A DNA stretch of 64,000 nucleotides from Streptomonospora alba (GCF_000826685.1 NZ_JROO01000001.1:62001-126000), one strand, 5' to 3'; positions 35,288-46,467 are shown, counted from the first letter of the stretch. The notes: generated from the sequence alone by a model not told the origin. A program made the numbers and translations.

Positions 35288-36106
35288 ATGACATCGACGC
35301 TTCCCCCGCCGGAGCGGGCCGGACTCACGCGCCCACGTATCTCCGCCCGGACCCTGCGCACCGACCGCTGGTGGGCCGGCCCGGCATGGACCGTGCTGGG
35401 CCTGACGGCCTTCCTGGTCTACGGCCTGGCTCGCACGCTGCAGCAGGACAACTACTGGGTCGCCGAGTACGGATACCTGACGCCGTTCTACTCGCCGTGC
35501 GTATCGGCGTCCTGCATACCGGAATCGGCGCATTTCGGGACGCTGCCCTGGGAGTTCCCCTGGTTCCTGCCCTATGCGCTGTTCAGCCTGCCGTTGCTGC
35601 TGCTGTTCCGGTTCACCTGCTACTACTACCGCAAGGCCTATTACCGGGCGTTCTGGCAGGCGCCCACCGCGTGCGCCGTGCGCGAGCCCCACGGGCGCTA
35701 CACGGGCGAAGCCCGCTTCCCGATGATCGGGCAGAACCTGCACCGCTACTTCTTCTACGCCGCCGTCGTCATCTCGCTCATCAACACCTACGACGCGGCG
35801 CTCGCGCTGTTCCACGGCAGCGACGGCGGATTCGGAATCGGGCTGGGCAACCTCGTCCTGTTCACCAACGTGATCCTGCTGTGGGCCTACACGCTCAGCT
35901 GCCACTCGTGCCGGCACGTCTTCGGCGGCCGGCTCAGGAGCTTCAGCGGCCGACCCGTGCGCTACTGGCTGTGGACCCAGATCAGCAGGCTCAACACCCG
36001 CCACATGATGTGGGCCTGGATCACGCTGGGCACGCTGGTACTCACAGACCTGTACGTGTCGCTTGTCGCGAGCGGGACCATCGCCGACCCGCGGATCTTC
36101 AACTAG
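35288..36106 (+). CDS. Succinate dehydrogenase membrane-anchor subunit (Rv0249c-like)
   Basis: 272 residues with five hydrophobic helices (AWTVLGLTAFLVYGLA, FPWFLPYALFSLPLLLLFRF, FFYAAVVISLINTYDAALAL, LGNLVLFTNVILLWAYTL and a C-terminal one, MMWAWITLGTLVLTDLYV). Charged and His-containing ends are in SCHSCRHVFGG and LNTRHMM. Length and position upstream of an Rv0248c/Rv0247c-type sdhA-sdhB pair match the unusual anchor of mycobacterial Sdh1. It would dock the dehydrogenase and reduce menaquinone. ATG 35288 has GGAG about 10 nt upstream. Confidence 0.8.
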   Translation: MTSTLPPPERAGLTRPRISARTLRTDRWWAGPAWTVLGLTAFLVYGLARTLQQDNYWVAEYGYLTPFYSPCVSASCIPESAHFGTLPWEFPWFLPYALFSLPLLLLFRFTCYYYRKAYYRAFWQAPTACAVREPHGRYTGEARFPMIGQNLHRYFFYAAVVISLINTYDAALALFHGSDGGFGIGLGNLVLFTNVILLWAYTLSCHSCRHVFGGRLRSFSGRPVRYWLWTQISRLNTRHMMWAWITLGTLVLTDLYVSLVASGTIADPRIFN

Positions 36107-36219
36107 CTCAGGTAGCACCGCAGACCGCAGCAAAGCAGCCCCCACAACCGCGGGTATCCGGTGCACCGCCGCCCCAGGCGCGGCAGCGGCCGGTACCAGC
36201 GCAACCGAAAGTCAGGAAG

Positions 36220-38154
36220 ATGTCCGAGACAACACGGCACAGCTACGACGTCGTCGTGATCGGGGCCGGCGGCGCCGGCCTGCGCGCCGCGATCGAGGCC
36301 CGGGAACAGGGCAAGAAGACAGCCGTCATCTCCAAGTCCCTGTTCGGCAAGGCCCACACCGTCATGGCCGAGGGCGGCGCCGCAGCGTCACTGGGCAACG
36401 TCAACAGCAGCGACGACTGGCAGACGCACTTCCGCGACACCATCCGCGGCGGCAAGTTCATGAACAACCCCCGGATGGCCGAGCTGCACGCCCAGGAGTC
36501 GCCGCAGCGCATCCTGGAGCTGGAGTACTGGGGGGCGCTGTTCGACCGCACTTCCGAGGGCCGCATCAGCCAGCGCAACTTCGGCGGGCACGAGTACCCC
36601 CGCCTGGCCCACGTCGGCGACCGCACCGGCCTGGAGATGATCCGCACACTGCAGCAGCGCGTGGTCCAGCTGCAGCAGGCCGACGCCGCCGAGTACGGCC
36701 ATCCCGAGGCGATGCTGCGGGTCTTCGCCGAGACCACGATCACCGAACTGCTGCTGGAAGGCGAACCCGGCCAGGAGGGCAGCTGCATCGCCGGAGCCTT
36801 CGGCTACGTCCGCGAGACCGGCGACCTGCTGGTGTTCGAGGCTCCCGCCGTCGTCCTCGCCACCGGCGGCATCGGTCGCTCCTTCAAGGTCACCTCCAAC
36901 TCCTGGGAGTACACCGGCGACGGCCACGCCCTGGCCCTGCGCGCCGGGGCGACGCTGCTGAACATGGAGTTCGTCCAGTTCCACCCCACCGGCATGGTCT
37001 GGCCGCCGTCGGTGAAGGGCATCCTGGTCACCGAGTCGGTGCGCGGCGACGGCGGAGTGCTGCGCAACTCCGAGGGCCGGCGGTTCATGTTCGACTATGT
37101 GCCCGACGTGTTCCGCGACCACTACGCCCAGACCGAGGACGAGGCCGACGGCTGGTACGCCGACCCCGCCAACAACCGGCGCCCGCCCGAACTGCTGCCG
37201 CGCGACGAGGTGGCACGGGCCATCAACAACGAGGTCAAGCAGGGCCGCGGATCTCCGCACGGCGGTGTGTTCCTGGACGTGTCCACGCGGCTGCCCGCCG
37301 AGGAGATCATGCGGCGGCTTCCGTCGATGCACCACCAGTTCAAGGAGCTGGCCGACGTCGACATCACGGCAGGGCCGATGGAGGTCGGACCCACCTGCCA
37401 CTACGTGATGGGCGGTGTCGAGGTCGACCCCGACACCGGCGCCTCCACGGTGCCCGGGCTGTTCGCCTCGGGTGAGGTGGCCGGCGGGATGCACGGCTCC
37501 AACCGGCTGGGCGGCAACTCGCTCTCGGACCTGCTGGTGTTCGGACGCCGCTGCGGTCTGGGGGCCGCCTCCTACCTGGACGGCCTCGGCGACGAGCGGC
37601 CCGCCACCGACGCCGAGGTGATCGACCGCCTCAGCCGGGAGGCCGCCGCCCCGTTCGAGCGCGAGAGCGGCGAGAACCCCTACCAGCTGCAGCAGGAGAT
37701 CCAGCAGACCATGAACGACCTGGTCGGGATCATCCGGCGCGGCAACGAGATCGAGCAGGCGCTGGAGTCGCTGGAGAAGCTGCGCGAGCGCATCGCCGGG
37801 GTGCGCGCGGAGGGCGACACGATCTACAACCCCGGCTGGCACCTGAGCCTGGACCTGCGCAACATGCTGCTGGTCTCCGAGGCCGTCGCCAAGGCCGCGC
37901 TGGAGCGCGAGGAGTCGCGCGGCGGCCACACCCGCGACGACTTCCCCCAGATGTCCGCCGAGTGGCGGCGGGTGAACCTGGTCGTGTCGCTGCGGGAGGG
38001 CGGCATCCGCCTGAACCGCCGGCCGCTCGACCCCCTGCGCCCGGACCTGATGGAGCTGTTCGACCGCGAGGAGCTGGGCAAGTACCTCACCGAGGAGGAG
38101 CTGCCGCCTGCGGAGCGGTCCGACGGCGCCGAGACCGCGAAGGAGGACAACTGA
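36220..38154 (+). CDS. sdhA: Succinate dehydrogenase flavoprotein, second isoenzyme (Rv0248c-like)
   Basis: 644 residues. FAD-binding IGAGGAGLRAAIEAREQG, the covalent-FAD His in GKAHTVMAEGGAAAS, substrate region QFHPTGMVWP and GEVAGGMHGSNRLGGNSLSD are present. It is clearly a different lineage from the SdhA at 31202 and matches the Mycobacterium Sdh1 flavoprotein. ATG 36220 follows AGGAAG at short spacing; the same frame is open back to 35272, but that is shadow of the anchor gene. The end overlaps sdhB as TGATG. It oxidises succinate, feeding the menaquinone pool. Confidence 0.93.
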   Translation: MSETTRHSYDVVVIGAGGAGLRAAIEAREQGKKTAVISKSLFGKAHTVMAEGGAAASLGNVNSSDDWQTHFRDTIRGGKFMNNPRMAELHAQESPQRILELEYWGALFDRTSEGRISQRNFGGHEYPRLAHVGDRTGLEMIRTLQQRVVQLQQADAAEYGHPEAMLRVFAETTITELLLEGEPGQEGSCIAGAFGYVRETGDLLVFEAPAVVLATGGIGRSFKVTSNSWEYTGDGHALALRAGATLLNMEFVQFHPTGMVWPPSVKGILVTESVRGDGGVLRNSEGRRFMFDYVPDVFRDHYAQTEDEADGWYADPANNRRPPELLPRDEVARAINNEVKQGRGSPHGGVFLDVSTRLPAEEIMRRLPSMHHQFKELADVDITAGPMEVGPTCHYVMGGVEVDPDTGASTVPGLFASGEVAGGMHGSNRLGGNSLSDLLVFGRRCGLGAASYLDGLGDERPATDAEVIDRLSREAAAPFERESGENPYQLQQEIQQTMNDLVGIIRRGNEIEQALESLEKLRERIAGVRAEGDTIYNPGWHLSLDLRNMLLVSEAVAKAALEREESRGGHTRDDFPQMSAEWRRVNLVVSLREGGIRLNRRPLDPLRPDLMELFDREELGKYLTEEELPPAERSDGAETAKEDN

Positions 38155-38957
38155 TGACCAAGCGGACGTTCCATGTGTGGCGCGGCGGCGGCGAGGACGG
38201 CGGTCTGAGCCAGTACGAGGTCGAGGCCAACGAAGGCGAGGTCGTGCTCGACGTCCTGCACCGCCTCCAGGCCACCCAGTGCCCCGACCTCGCCGTGCGC
38301 TGGAACTGCAAGGCCGGCAAGTGCGGCTCGTGCTCGGTGGAGATCAACGGGCGCCCGCGCCTGTCGTGCATGGCCCGGATGAGCACCTTCGAGCCCGAGG
38401 AGAGCATCACCGTCACCCCCATGCGCACCTTCCCGGTGATCCGCGACCTGGTGTGCGACGTGTCCTTCAACTACCAGAAGGCGCGCGAGATCCCCTCGTT
38501 CACCCCGCCCGAGGGCTCCGAGCCCGGCGACTTCCGGATGGCCCAGGCCGATGTGCAGCGCTCCCAGGAGTTCCGCAAGTGCATCGAGTGCTTCCTGTGC
38601 CAGGACGTCTGCCACGTCATCCGCGACCACGAGGAGAACAAGGAGGCGTTCTCCGGCCCCCGGTTCCTGATGCGCGCGTCCGAGCTGGAGCTGCATCCCG
38701 AAGACACCGCGGACCGCCGCAAGATCTCCCAGGAGGAGTTCGGGCTGGGCTACTGCAACATCACCAAGTGCTGCACCGACGTCTGCCCGGAGAACATCCA
38801 GATCACCGACAACGCGCTCATCCCGCTCAAGGAGCGCGTCGCCGACCGCCAGTACGACCCGGTGGTGTGGCTGGGCTCCAAGATCGGCCTGCGCAAGGAC
38901 GCCGACACCCCCCTGCCGCCCAACACCCGCACGCCCACGTCGACCCCCGAGCAGTAG
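38154..38957 (+). CDS. sdhB: Succinate dehydrogenase iron-sulfur subunit, second isoenzyme (Rv0247c-like)
   Basis: 267 residues. [2Fe-2S] ligands are in WNCKAGKCGSCSVEING with a later RLSC; the C-terminal clusters are in CIECFLCQDVCH and CNITKCCTDVCPE. It resembles Rv0247c nearly end to end, with an extra Pro/Thr-rich C-terminal tail (TPTSTPEQ). AAGGAGGA precedes the ATG, which overlaps the sdhA stop (TGATG). It is the last gene of the operon; a strong hairpin follows 6 nt after the stop. Confidence 0.93.
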   Translation: MTKRTFHVWRGGGEDGGLSQYEVEANEGEVVLDVLHRLQATQCPDLAVRWNCKAGKCGSCSVEINGRPRLSCMARMSTFEPEESITVTPMRTFPVIRDLVCDVSFNYQKAREIPSFTPPEGSEPGDFRMAQADVQRSQEFRKCIECFLCQDVCHVIRDHEENKEAFSGPRFLMRASELELHPEDTADRRKISQEEFGLGYCNITKCCTDVCPENIQITDNALIPLKERVADRQYDPVVWLGSKIGLRKDADTPLPPNTRTPTSTPEQ

Positions 38958-38963
38958 ACCGCA

Positions 38964-38989
38964 GGGGCCGCCCCACGCGGGGCGGCCCC
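38964..38989 (+). terminator. Terminator of the second sdh operon
   Basis: GGGGCCGCCCC (38964-38974) pairs perfectly with 38979-38989 around loop ACGC, immediately after the sdhB stop. Confidence 0.8.
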
Positions 38990-39192
38990 GACCGGGCGTT
39001 TGTCAGGACCCCCTCGAGAACCACGTGCAAGCCGTGCCGCAATGGGTGCGGCAATGGGGCTGCGGCCGCGAAGCGCTGTGGGCCGGGTTGCCGCTGGGCG
39101 AGCTGCGCCTCCTTGCCGCGGCCTCCGCGGCGGCCGGCTCCAGGCGGTTCCCGGAGGTCCCTCCGGGGCCGACCGCCGCACGTCGGCCCTGC

Positions 39193-40779
39193 CTAATACC
39201 CCTCCCAGGCGCCCCGCTCGTAGTCCAGCACACGCGGTCTCAGCAGCGTGGAGGCCTCCGAGCCGGTGGGTCGGCGGTCCTTGGGGAAGGTCCGGGCGGC
39301 GCGCAGCGTGGCGCCGTCGAGGAACCGCAGCGGCGGATGCTCGTCGGGCAGCGCCACGTCGGGTTTCCCGACCTCCTCCGGCGCGGCAAGGAAGAATCCC
39401 CAGTCGCCGAAGCTCGGCACGTCCACGTGGTAGCCGGAGGTCCGCCACCCCGCCGCACGCAGCCCCGCGCGCACGCTCCAGTAGGCCTCGGGCGCGAAGT
39501 AGGGCGATCCGGCCTGCACGGCCATGCGGCCCTGTTCGGCCAGTGAGCGCCGCGCCAGCGTGTAGAACTCGGTGGAGTACAGCTTGGCGGTGCCGGTGTC
39601 GTCGGGGTCGGGCATGTCGGCCAGGATCACGTCGAAGCGGCGCCGGTTCTCCCGCAGCCAGGTGAAGGCGTCGGCGTTGACCACCTCGACACGCTCGTCG
39701 GCGAACGCGTTCTCGTTGAGCGCCCGGATCTCGGGCATCGTGCGCGCCAACCGGGTGACGGCGGGGTCGAGGTCGACGAGGGTGATGGACTCGACGTCGC
39801 TGTAACCGACCAGCTCGCGCACACCCAGTCCGTCGCCGCCGCCGAGCACGAGCACGTCGCCGTGCGGACCGTTCATCGCCGGGTGCACCAGCGACTCGTG
39901 GTAGCGGTACTCGTCCAGCGAGCTGAACTGCAGATCCCCGTTGAGGAACAGCCGGGTGTCCGAACCCGACAGCTTCTGGGTGACCACGATCTGCTGGTAC
40001 TCCGACCGCTGCGCGTGGACGATCGGATCGCGGTAGAGCGCCTGGCGCGCGTTCACCTCGAACCGCCCGGAAAGCGCGAACGACGACGCCAGCACCGCCA
40101 GGACCACGACCAGGCCGATCGCGGGCAGCATCCGGCCCCGCGGCGTCAGCGATCGGCGGAACAGCCACAGCACCACCCACACGCCCACGACGGCGTTCAG
40201 CGCGCCCACGATCAGCGTGCCCTTGAGCAGGCCGAACACGGGCAGCAGCGCGAACGGGAACGCCAAGCCGCCCAGGAGGCCGCCGACGTAGTCGGCGGCG
40301 AACATGTCCGCCGCCGCGTCGGCGGCCTCCTGGCGGCGGATGCGCTGGATCAGCGTCATCAGCAGCGGGATCTCCGCACCGATGAGCGCTCCGATGACCG
40401 TGGCCAGCAGCACCATCGCCGGCTGGTAGAGCGAGAACCAGGCGAAGGCGGAGTAGAGCACCAGCACCGACAGCCCGCCGACGAGCGACAGAGTCCCCTC
40501 GATGACGGCGAACCAGAACGCCGGGCGGTCGGTGAGCCGCTTGGACAGCACCGAGCCGACGCCCATCGCGAACACCATCACCGACAGCACCACCGAGGCC
40601 TGCACGATGGTGTCGCCCAGCAGGTAGCTGCCCAGCGCGACGAGGGCCAGCTCGTAGACGAGACCGCAGGCGGCGCACACGAAGACCGCGAACAGCACGA
40701 GGAAGCGCGCCAACCGGGGCCGCACCGGCAGCCGGGGGCCGTCGCCGAGCCGGGACGCGGAACCGTCCACGGCCGCCAT
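39193..40779 (-). CDS. Membrane-embedded polyamine aminopropyltransferase-like protein
   Basis: 528 residues. The N-terminal half has about seven transmembrane helices (FLVLFAVFVCAACGLVYELA onward); the C-terminal half is a spermidine-synthase Rossmann domain with LVLGGGDGLGVREL, the acidic VDLDP strand and the DMPDPDD catalytic-site loop. Such fusions are widespread in actinobacteria; the acceptor may be a polyamine or another amine, not established. The start overlaps the DUF350 stop as TGATG. It is the last gene of a five-gene minus-strand cluster, so the membrane domain and the DUF350 protein may form one complex (inference). Confidence 0.85.
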   Translation of the reverse strand: MAAVDGSASRLGDGPRLPVRPRLARFLVLFAVFVCAACGLVYELALVALGSYLLGDTIVQASVVLSVMVFAMGVGSVLSKRLTDRPAFWFAVIEGTLSLVGGLSVLVLYSAFAWFSLYQPAMVLLATVIGALIGAEIPLLMTLIQRIRRQEAADAAADMFAADYVGGLLGGLAFPFALLPVFGLLKGTLIVGALNAVVGVWVVLWLFRRSLTPRGRMLPAIGLVVVLAVLASSFALSGRFEVNARQALYRDPIVHAQRSEYQQIVVTQKLSGSDTRLFLNGDLQFSSLDEYRYHESLVHPAMNGPHGDVLVLGGGDGLGVRELVGYSDVESITLVDLDPAVTRLARTMPEIRALNENAFADERVEVVNADAFTWLRENRRRFDVILADMPDPDDTGTAKLYSTEFYTLARRSLAEQGRMAVQAGSPYFAPEAYWSVRAGLRAAGWRTSGYHVDVPSFGDWGFFLAAPEEVGKPDVALPDEHPPLRFLDGATLRAARTFPKDRRPTGSEASTLLRPRVLDYERGAWEGY

Positions 40780-41201
40780 CAGGAGATGGCCGCGGCGACC
40801 ATGAGTGCGATGGCCAGGTGGGCGGCGGCGTTGACCCATACGGCGGGGTGGGTCTCGCTGTCGGTCAGCAGCTCGCCGAGCTTGCCCGGAGTCAGCGCGT
40901 CGATCAGCACGAACGACAGCGCCATCAGGACGAGGCCGACGAGGCCGTAGGCGGCGGCTCCGGCCAGGCCGATCGCCAGGCCGCCCGTGCTGATGTAGAT
41001 GGCTGTCGCCACGACGATGGACACGCCCAGCAGGTTGGAGGCCACCAGCAGCGCGGCGTTGCGGTTGCGCTGCTTCCAGACCAGCTCGTGCAGCTTGCCC
41101 GGAGTCAGTACGTCGACGATCAGGTAGCCGAGCACCATGAGCGCGATGCCGAGGACGCCGTAGGCCAGGCTGGCGCCTGCTTCGTAGAGGAGGACGGGCA
41201 T
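40779..41201 (-). CDS. DUF350 membrane protein with internal duplication
   Basis: 140 residues, four transmembrane helices in two repeats: YGVLGIALMVLGYLIVDVL ending TPGKLHEL, and YGLVGLVLMALSFVLIDAL ending TPGKLGEL. This tandem DUF350 arrangement is typical. No known biochemical activity; commonly next to spermidine-synthase-like and DUF4178 genes. It overlaps the next gene by TGATG. ATG 41201 is the start. Confidence 0.85.
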   Translation of the reverse strand: MPVLLYEAGASLAYGVLGIALMVLGYLIVDVLTPGKLHELVWKQRNRNAALLVASNLLGVSIVVATAIYISTGGLAIGLAGAAAYGLVGLVLMALSFVLIDALTPGKLGELLTDSETHPAVWVNAAAHLAIALMVAAAIS

Positions 41202-41282
41202 GGGGATTCCTTGTCTACTGGAACGGGCGGGGGTGGTGGGTCGGTCGGAGGGCGGGCGCGGGGTGGTGCGGCCGCTGCGGGG

Positions 41283-41663
41283 TCACTTGCCCGAGCCGGG
41301 GCCGCCGCCGCGGAAGAGTCCGCCGGACCCGCTGGACCCGCTGGACCCGCTGGAGCCGCTGGACCCGCTGGTGCCGCCGGATCTGGTGGACCCGTCGGAG
41401 CAGCCGACGTACTCGAACTCGCCGGGCCCCGTCTTGCGGTAGTCGCCCTCTCCGGGCTCGTACTCGTAGGACCTGCCGTCGTTGCCCTCCTCGATGCTGT
41501 CGCCTTCCAGGAAGTCTTCGGCGTCGGCTTGGTCGTAGTCGCCGCAGGAGGAGCCGAACGAGGGGAGTCCGAACGCCGCCACGAGGATGACGACGAAGAG
41601 CCCGATGATCAGTAGGTACTTGCCCGCTTTGGATGTGCTGCTGCCTTCGGACATGGCACTCAC
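41283..41663 (-). CDS. Single-pass membrane protein with Ser/Gly repeat tail
   Basis: 126 residues: a short N-terminus, one transmembrane helix (YLLIIGLFVVILVAAFGLP), an acidic region with two cysteines that could form a disulfide (FGSSCGDYDQ and EYVGCSDGST), then a GSS tandem-repeat tail ending GGLFRGGGPGSGK. It occupies the place of a DUF4247-like gene in similar actinobacterial clusters, but I cannot confirm homology. The GTG at 41663 overlaps the DUF2617 stop (GTGA). An ATG three codons later is possible. Confidence 0.65.
   Translation of the reverse strand: MSAMSEGSSTSKAGKYLLIIGLFVVILVAAFGLPSFGSSCGDYDQADAEDFLEGDSIEEGNDGRSYEYEPGEGDYRKTGPGEFEYVGCSDGSTRSGGTSGSSGSSGSSGSSGSGGLFRGGGPGSGK
41330..41378 (+). 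repeat. 9-bp tandem repeat encoding Gly-Ser-Ser
   Basis: About five copies of a CTGGACCCG-like 9-mer, near perfect, inside the coding region for the Ser/Gly tail. Such tracts can vary in copy number by slippage. Confidence 0.75.
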
Positions 41664-42199
41664 GCGTCCTTTCCGGGTTGGTGGCGCCCGACGGGCCGTT
41701 CACAGGTGGTCATGGTGGTCACCAGCTCTGCCGTCTGCGGGTAGGCGTGCCAGGTCCGCCACCGCACCCCGGTTTCGGCCGCGGCCTGCGGCAGCAGCGC
41801 GGTGATGGCCAGCGGGTCGCCGGGGAAGGCGGCGACCACGCCGAACGGATCGTTCTCGACCTCGGCGCGGATGCGCTCCACGCGCTCGGCGAAAGCGGCG
41901 CGGGGCAGTGCGGCCACGCGGCTGGTGAAGTCGTAGGAGGCCAGCCCGGCCACCGCCGGACGGGCCCGGTGCGGGAGTTCGCCGTCGACGTCGGGCAGGC
42001 AGGCCACGGTTTCGGTCAGCAGGGCTGCGCCGTCGGCCAGCGCCACCTGGTGGGAGGCGCCGAGCACCCGAAGTTCCACCCGGTAGCCGGCCAGCCGGCG
42101 GGTGCGGGTGAGCAGCGCGGGCAGCGCGGGCGCGTCCAGTGTCCATGTCAGGTCCGCGGCCTGGGTGTCGACGAACGCCGCGGACAGCGCGGTAGGCAC
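41660..42199 (-). CDS. DUF2617 protein
   Basis: 179 residues matching the DUF2617 pattern: LRVLGASHQVAL, then LASYDFTSRV and NDPFGVVAAFPGDPLAITAL, ending TWHAYPQTAELVTT. Soluble, function unknown, actinobacterial. GTG at 42199 has GGGGAG 8 nt upstream and follows the DUF4178 stop by 3 nt; its own stop overlaps the next gene by GTGA. The gene order here (DUF4178, DUF2617, small membrane protein, DUF350, aminopropyltransferase) is a recurrent cluster. Confidence 0.82.
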   Translation of the reverse strand: MPTALSAAFVDTQAADLTWTLDAPALPALLTRTRRLAGYRVELRVLGASHQVALADGAALLTETVACLPDVDGELPHRARPAVAGLASYDFTSRVAALPRAAFAERVERIRAEVENDPFGVVAAFPGDPLAITALLPQAAAETGVRWRTWHAYPQTAELVTTMTTCERPVGRHQPGKDA

Positions 42200-42202
42200 C
42201 GG

Positions 42203-42823
42203 TCAGCTCCCCGAGGGGTAGACGGTGAAGGCCGTGCGGCCCAGCGGCGTTCCGGGGCAGGGCTCCCACCGGCCGTGGTCGAAGCGCTCGAACGACAGCA
42301 GGCGGCCGTCCACCGCCTCGTAGTCGGCGTAGTCCATGCCGCCCTCCGCCCGCAGTCCGGTGGTGCCCTCGGAGCGGTAGGAGGCGCTGCCGCGCTCGGT
42401 GAGGCGGTAGCGGACGCCTTCGAGTTCGACCTCGGGGCCGTGGGGGGTGAGGTCGAGGTCGGGCCGCCCGGTCCACAGCGCCATCTGCAGGTCGGGGTCC
42501 TGCTCGACGGAGAGCCACCGCCGAGCGCCCTCGACCTCGAGGAAGTGCTCGGCCCACACCGCGCCGCCCTCGGACAGCCGCAGCGTGCCCCGGATCCAGG
42601 TGCGCTCGGCACCGAAATCGAGCATGTCCCCGGCCTTGAGCCGCAACGGGTCGCCCTCGGTCTCACCGATGTCGGCGAAGGGGTCCGCCGGGGCGGCCGG
42701 CGACGTGCGTTGCGGAGCGGCGCGCCGCCCGTTGCGGACGAGCACGACGACGGCAGCGCCTATGATCACGACGGCTATGACCAGGACCGCGGCGAAGAGA
42801 AGCGGCGTCGGCGAGTTCAGCAT
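42203..42823 (-). CDS. DUF4178 membrane-anchored protein
   Basis: 206 residues: an N-terminal transmembrane helix (LLFAAVLVIAVVIIGAAVVV) followed by a cytosolic DUF4178 domain (LKAGDMLDFGAERTWIRGTL, then WLSVEQDPDLQMALW), a beta-rich fold of unknown function. It is the first gene of the five-gene cluster. I use ATG 42823; a TTG at 42841 is the alternative and neither has a clear ribosome site. Confidence 0.8.
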   Translation of the reverse strand: MLNSPTPLLFAAVLVIAVVIIGAAVVVLVRNGRRAAPQRTSPAAPADPFADIGETEGDPLRLKAGDMLDFGAERTWIRGTLRLSEGGAVWAEHFLEVEGARRWLSVEQDPDLQMALWTGRPDLDLTPHGPEVELEGVRYRLTERGSASYRSEGTTGLRAEGGMDYADYEAVDGRLLSFERFDHGRWEPCPGTPLGRTAFTVYPSGS

Positions 42824-42992
42824 CTGCTCGGAGTTCTCCAATGGGGGAACGGATCGGTCGGCAGCCGGCAGCCGTCGACCTCACCACTCCGGCGGATGGG
42901 GACGATGCCACGTTCCCGCAGGAGGAACACAACTCCATAACGGCAGGCCACCGGTCCGGTCGCCCCCGCCGCCGGTGCAACGATGCGCGCCG

Positions 42993-44162
42993 TCACAGCG
43001 GTCCCGGCGACCGCCAGGCGTCGACGGGTCTGGTGTAGCGGGCCAGCAGTCCGGGGGCGGTGGCGCCGACCACCGCCGCCGCGGTGTCGCGCATGCGGGC
43101 GGCCAGCGGCGACGCGCTCTGCACGGCCTCGGCCAGCTGGGCCGAGCGCTGGACCAGTGCGGTCGTGCGCGGCAGCCGGGCGTCGGTGTAGGGCTGCAGC
43201 GCGGTGGGCACGTAGGCGGCCGATCCGCTGATGTGGTGGGCCAGCACGACGGCGTCCTCCAGCGCCTGGCAGGCTCCCTGGGCCAGGTTGGGCGTCATGG
43301 CGTGGGCGGTGTCGCCCACCAGCGCGACGCGGCCCTTGTGGTAGGCGGGCAGCGGGGTGTCGACGTGCCACACGTCGGTGCGCATCACCGACTCCGGCCG
43401 CGCGGCGGCCGCCAGGCGCGGCAGCGGATCATGCCACCCGGACACCCGCGCCGAGAGTTCGGCGCGCTCGTCGGCGCTGCGCCCGCCGGCCGGCGCGTTG
43501 CCCGTGGCGTAGCAGAACACCTGGTCGCCGGTGAGCGGCAGAATCCCGGCCACCCCGCCGCGGCCCCAGCTCTCGCCGAAGGCCATGGCCGGATCCGGCC
43601 GCGGCACTACCGTGCTCCAGCAGGAGAAGCCCGCATAGACGGCGCCGGGGTGCTCCAGGAACAGCTCGGTGCGCAACGCGGAGCGTGCGCCGTCGGCCAG
43701 CACCACGAGGTCGGCGGTGTGCTCGCCCGTACTTGTGACCACGCGGGACGGCCGGCGGGTGTCGCCGGGCTCGACCGCGGTGACCGTGGCGGCCGTGTGC
43801 ACCGAGCCGTCGGGCAGCCGCTCCAGCAGCATCGTGCACAGCTCGCTGCGGCGCAGCACGCACACGGCTTCGCCGAACCGCTCGCGGGTGCGCTCGGCCG
43901 AGACCCGCAGGATCCACCTGCCGTCGCTGCGGCGGATCGCGGCGATGCCCTGCTGGGCGGAGCGTTTGCGGACGTCTTCGCCGAGGTCGAGGGTGTCGAG
44001 CGCGCGCAGCGCGTTGGGCGCCAATGCCAGTGCGACCTCGGCGGGTTCCAGGCCGGGGGCGCGCTCGCAGACGGTGACCGCCCAACCCACCCGGCACAGG
44101 GCCAGCGCTGCGGCCAACCCGCCGATCCCGCCTCCGACGACAACGGCGTGCGGCTGTGCCAT
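42993..44162 (-). CDS. FAD-dependent aromatic-ring-type monooxygenase
   Basis: 389 residues of the PHBH-like flavin monooxygenase class. It has the dinucleotide loop VVGGGIGGLAAALALCRVG, the second FAD motif VVLADGARSALR (DG motif) and the third, ALVGDTAHAMTPNLAQGA (GD motif). It uses NAD(P)H and O2 to hydroxylate a small, probably aromatic or isoprenoid, substrate that cannot be predicted. ATG 44162 has GGAGG 8 nt upstream. It is alone between the DUF cluster and typA. Confidence 0.88.
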   Translation of the reverse strand: MAQPHAVVVGGGIGGLAAALALCRVGWAVTVCERAPGLEPAEVALALAPNALRALDTLDLGEDVRKRSAQQGIAAIRRSDGRWILRVSAERTRERFGEAVCVLRRSELCTMLLERLPDGSVHTAATVTAVEPGDTRRPSRVVTSTGEHTADLVVLADGARSALRTELFLEHPGAVYAGFSCWSTVVPRPDPAMAFGESWGRGGVAGILPLTGDQVFCYATGNAPAGGRSADERAELSARVSGWHDPLPRLAAAARPESVMRTDVWHVDTPLPAYHKGRVALVGDTAHAMTPNLAQGACQALEDAVVLAHHISGSAAYVPTALQPYTDARLPRTTALVQRSAQLAEAVQSASPLAARMRDTAAAVVGATAPGLLARYTRPVDAWRSPGPL

Positions 44163-44411
44163 GGGCTCGCCCTCCGGGGAGTCGCGCCGGGGGTCCCGAG
44201 GCCGAGCCGGTGCCCGGAACCGTGTTTCGCCCCAAGGCTAGAGCCGACGGCCCGGCGGCGCCACGGAATGCCCATCCCTGTGGACGGCGGGGCGCCCCGG
44301 CCCTTGTGGGAAGGGCGATCCGGCCCCGCGGCGGCCCCGCCCGCCGGAACCGACCGGGCGGCCGGGTCCGGCGAACAGCGGCGCCGGGCGGATGCGGGGT
44401 CCCGCTCCGGC

Positions 44412-46298
<1,887 letters not shown>

Positions 46299-46467
46299 GC
46301 GAGTGTCTCGATCTCATGTGGTGGGAAGGCCGCGACTCCCGCGGCACGCTTCCAGTTTATGCGGCACTGCCGAGTAGGCGGGAAAACCGCCAGGTCAGCG
46401 GATACCGGAGGTCCGGGCACGGCTCGGGGCCTGCGCAGGCGGCGCGGCGGGCGCCGGGGCGGGGGCC

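Noticed and set aside
35272-38154. A 960-codon frame fusing a leader to the second SdhA
   Set aside because: The first 316 codons are the wrong frame of the membrane-anchor gene; SdhA homology starts at 36220.
39025-39075. Short tandem TGCGGCAATGGG-like repeat after the sdh terminator
   Set aside because: Only about two imperfect units in a non-coding gap; not distinguishable from chance.
41330-41378. Tandem repeat considered as a CRISPR-like array
   Set aside because: Units are 9 bp with no spacers and encode Gly-Ser-Ser in frame.
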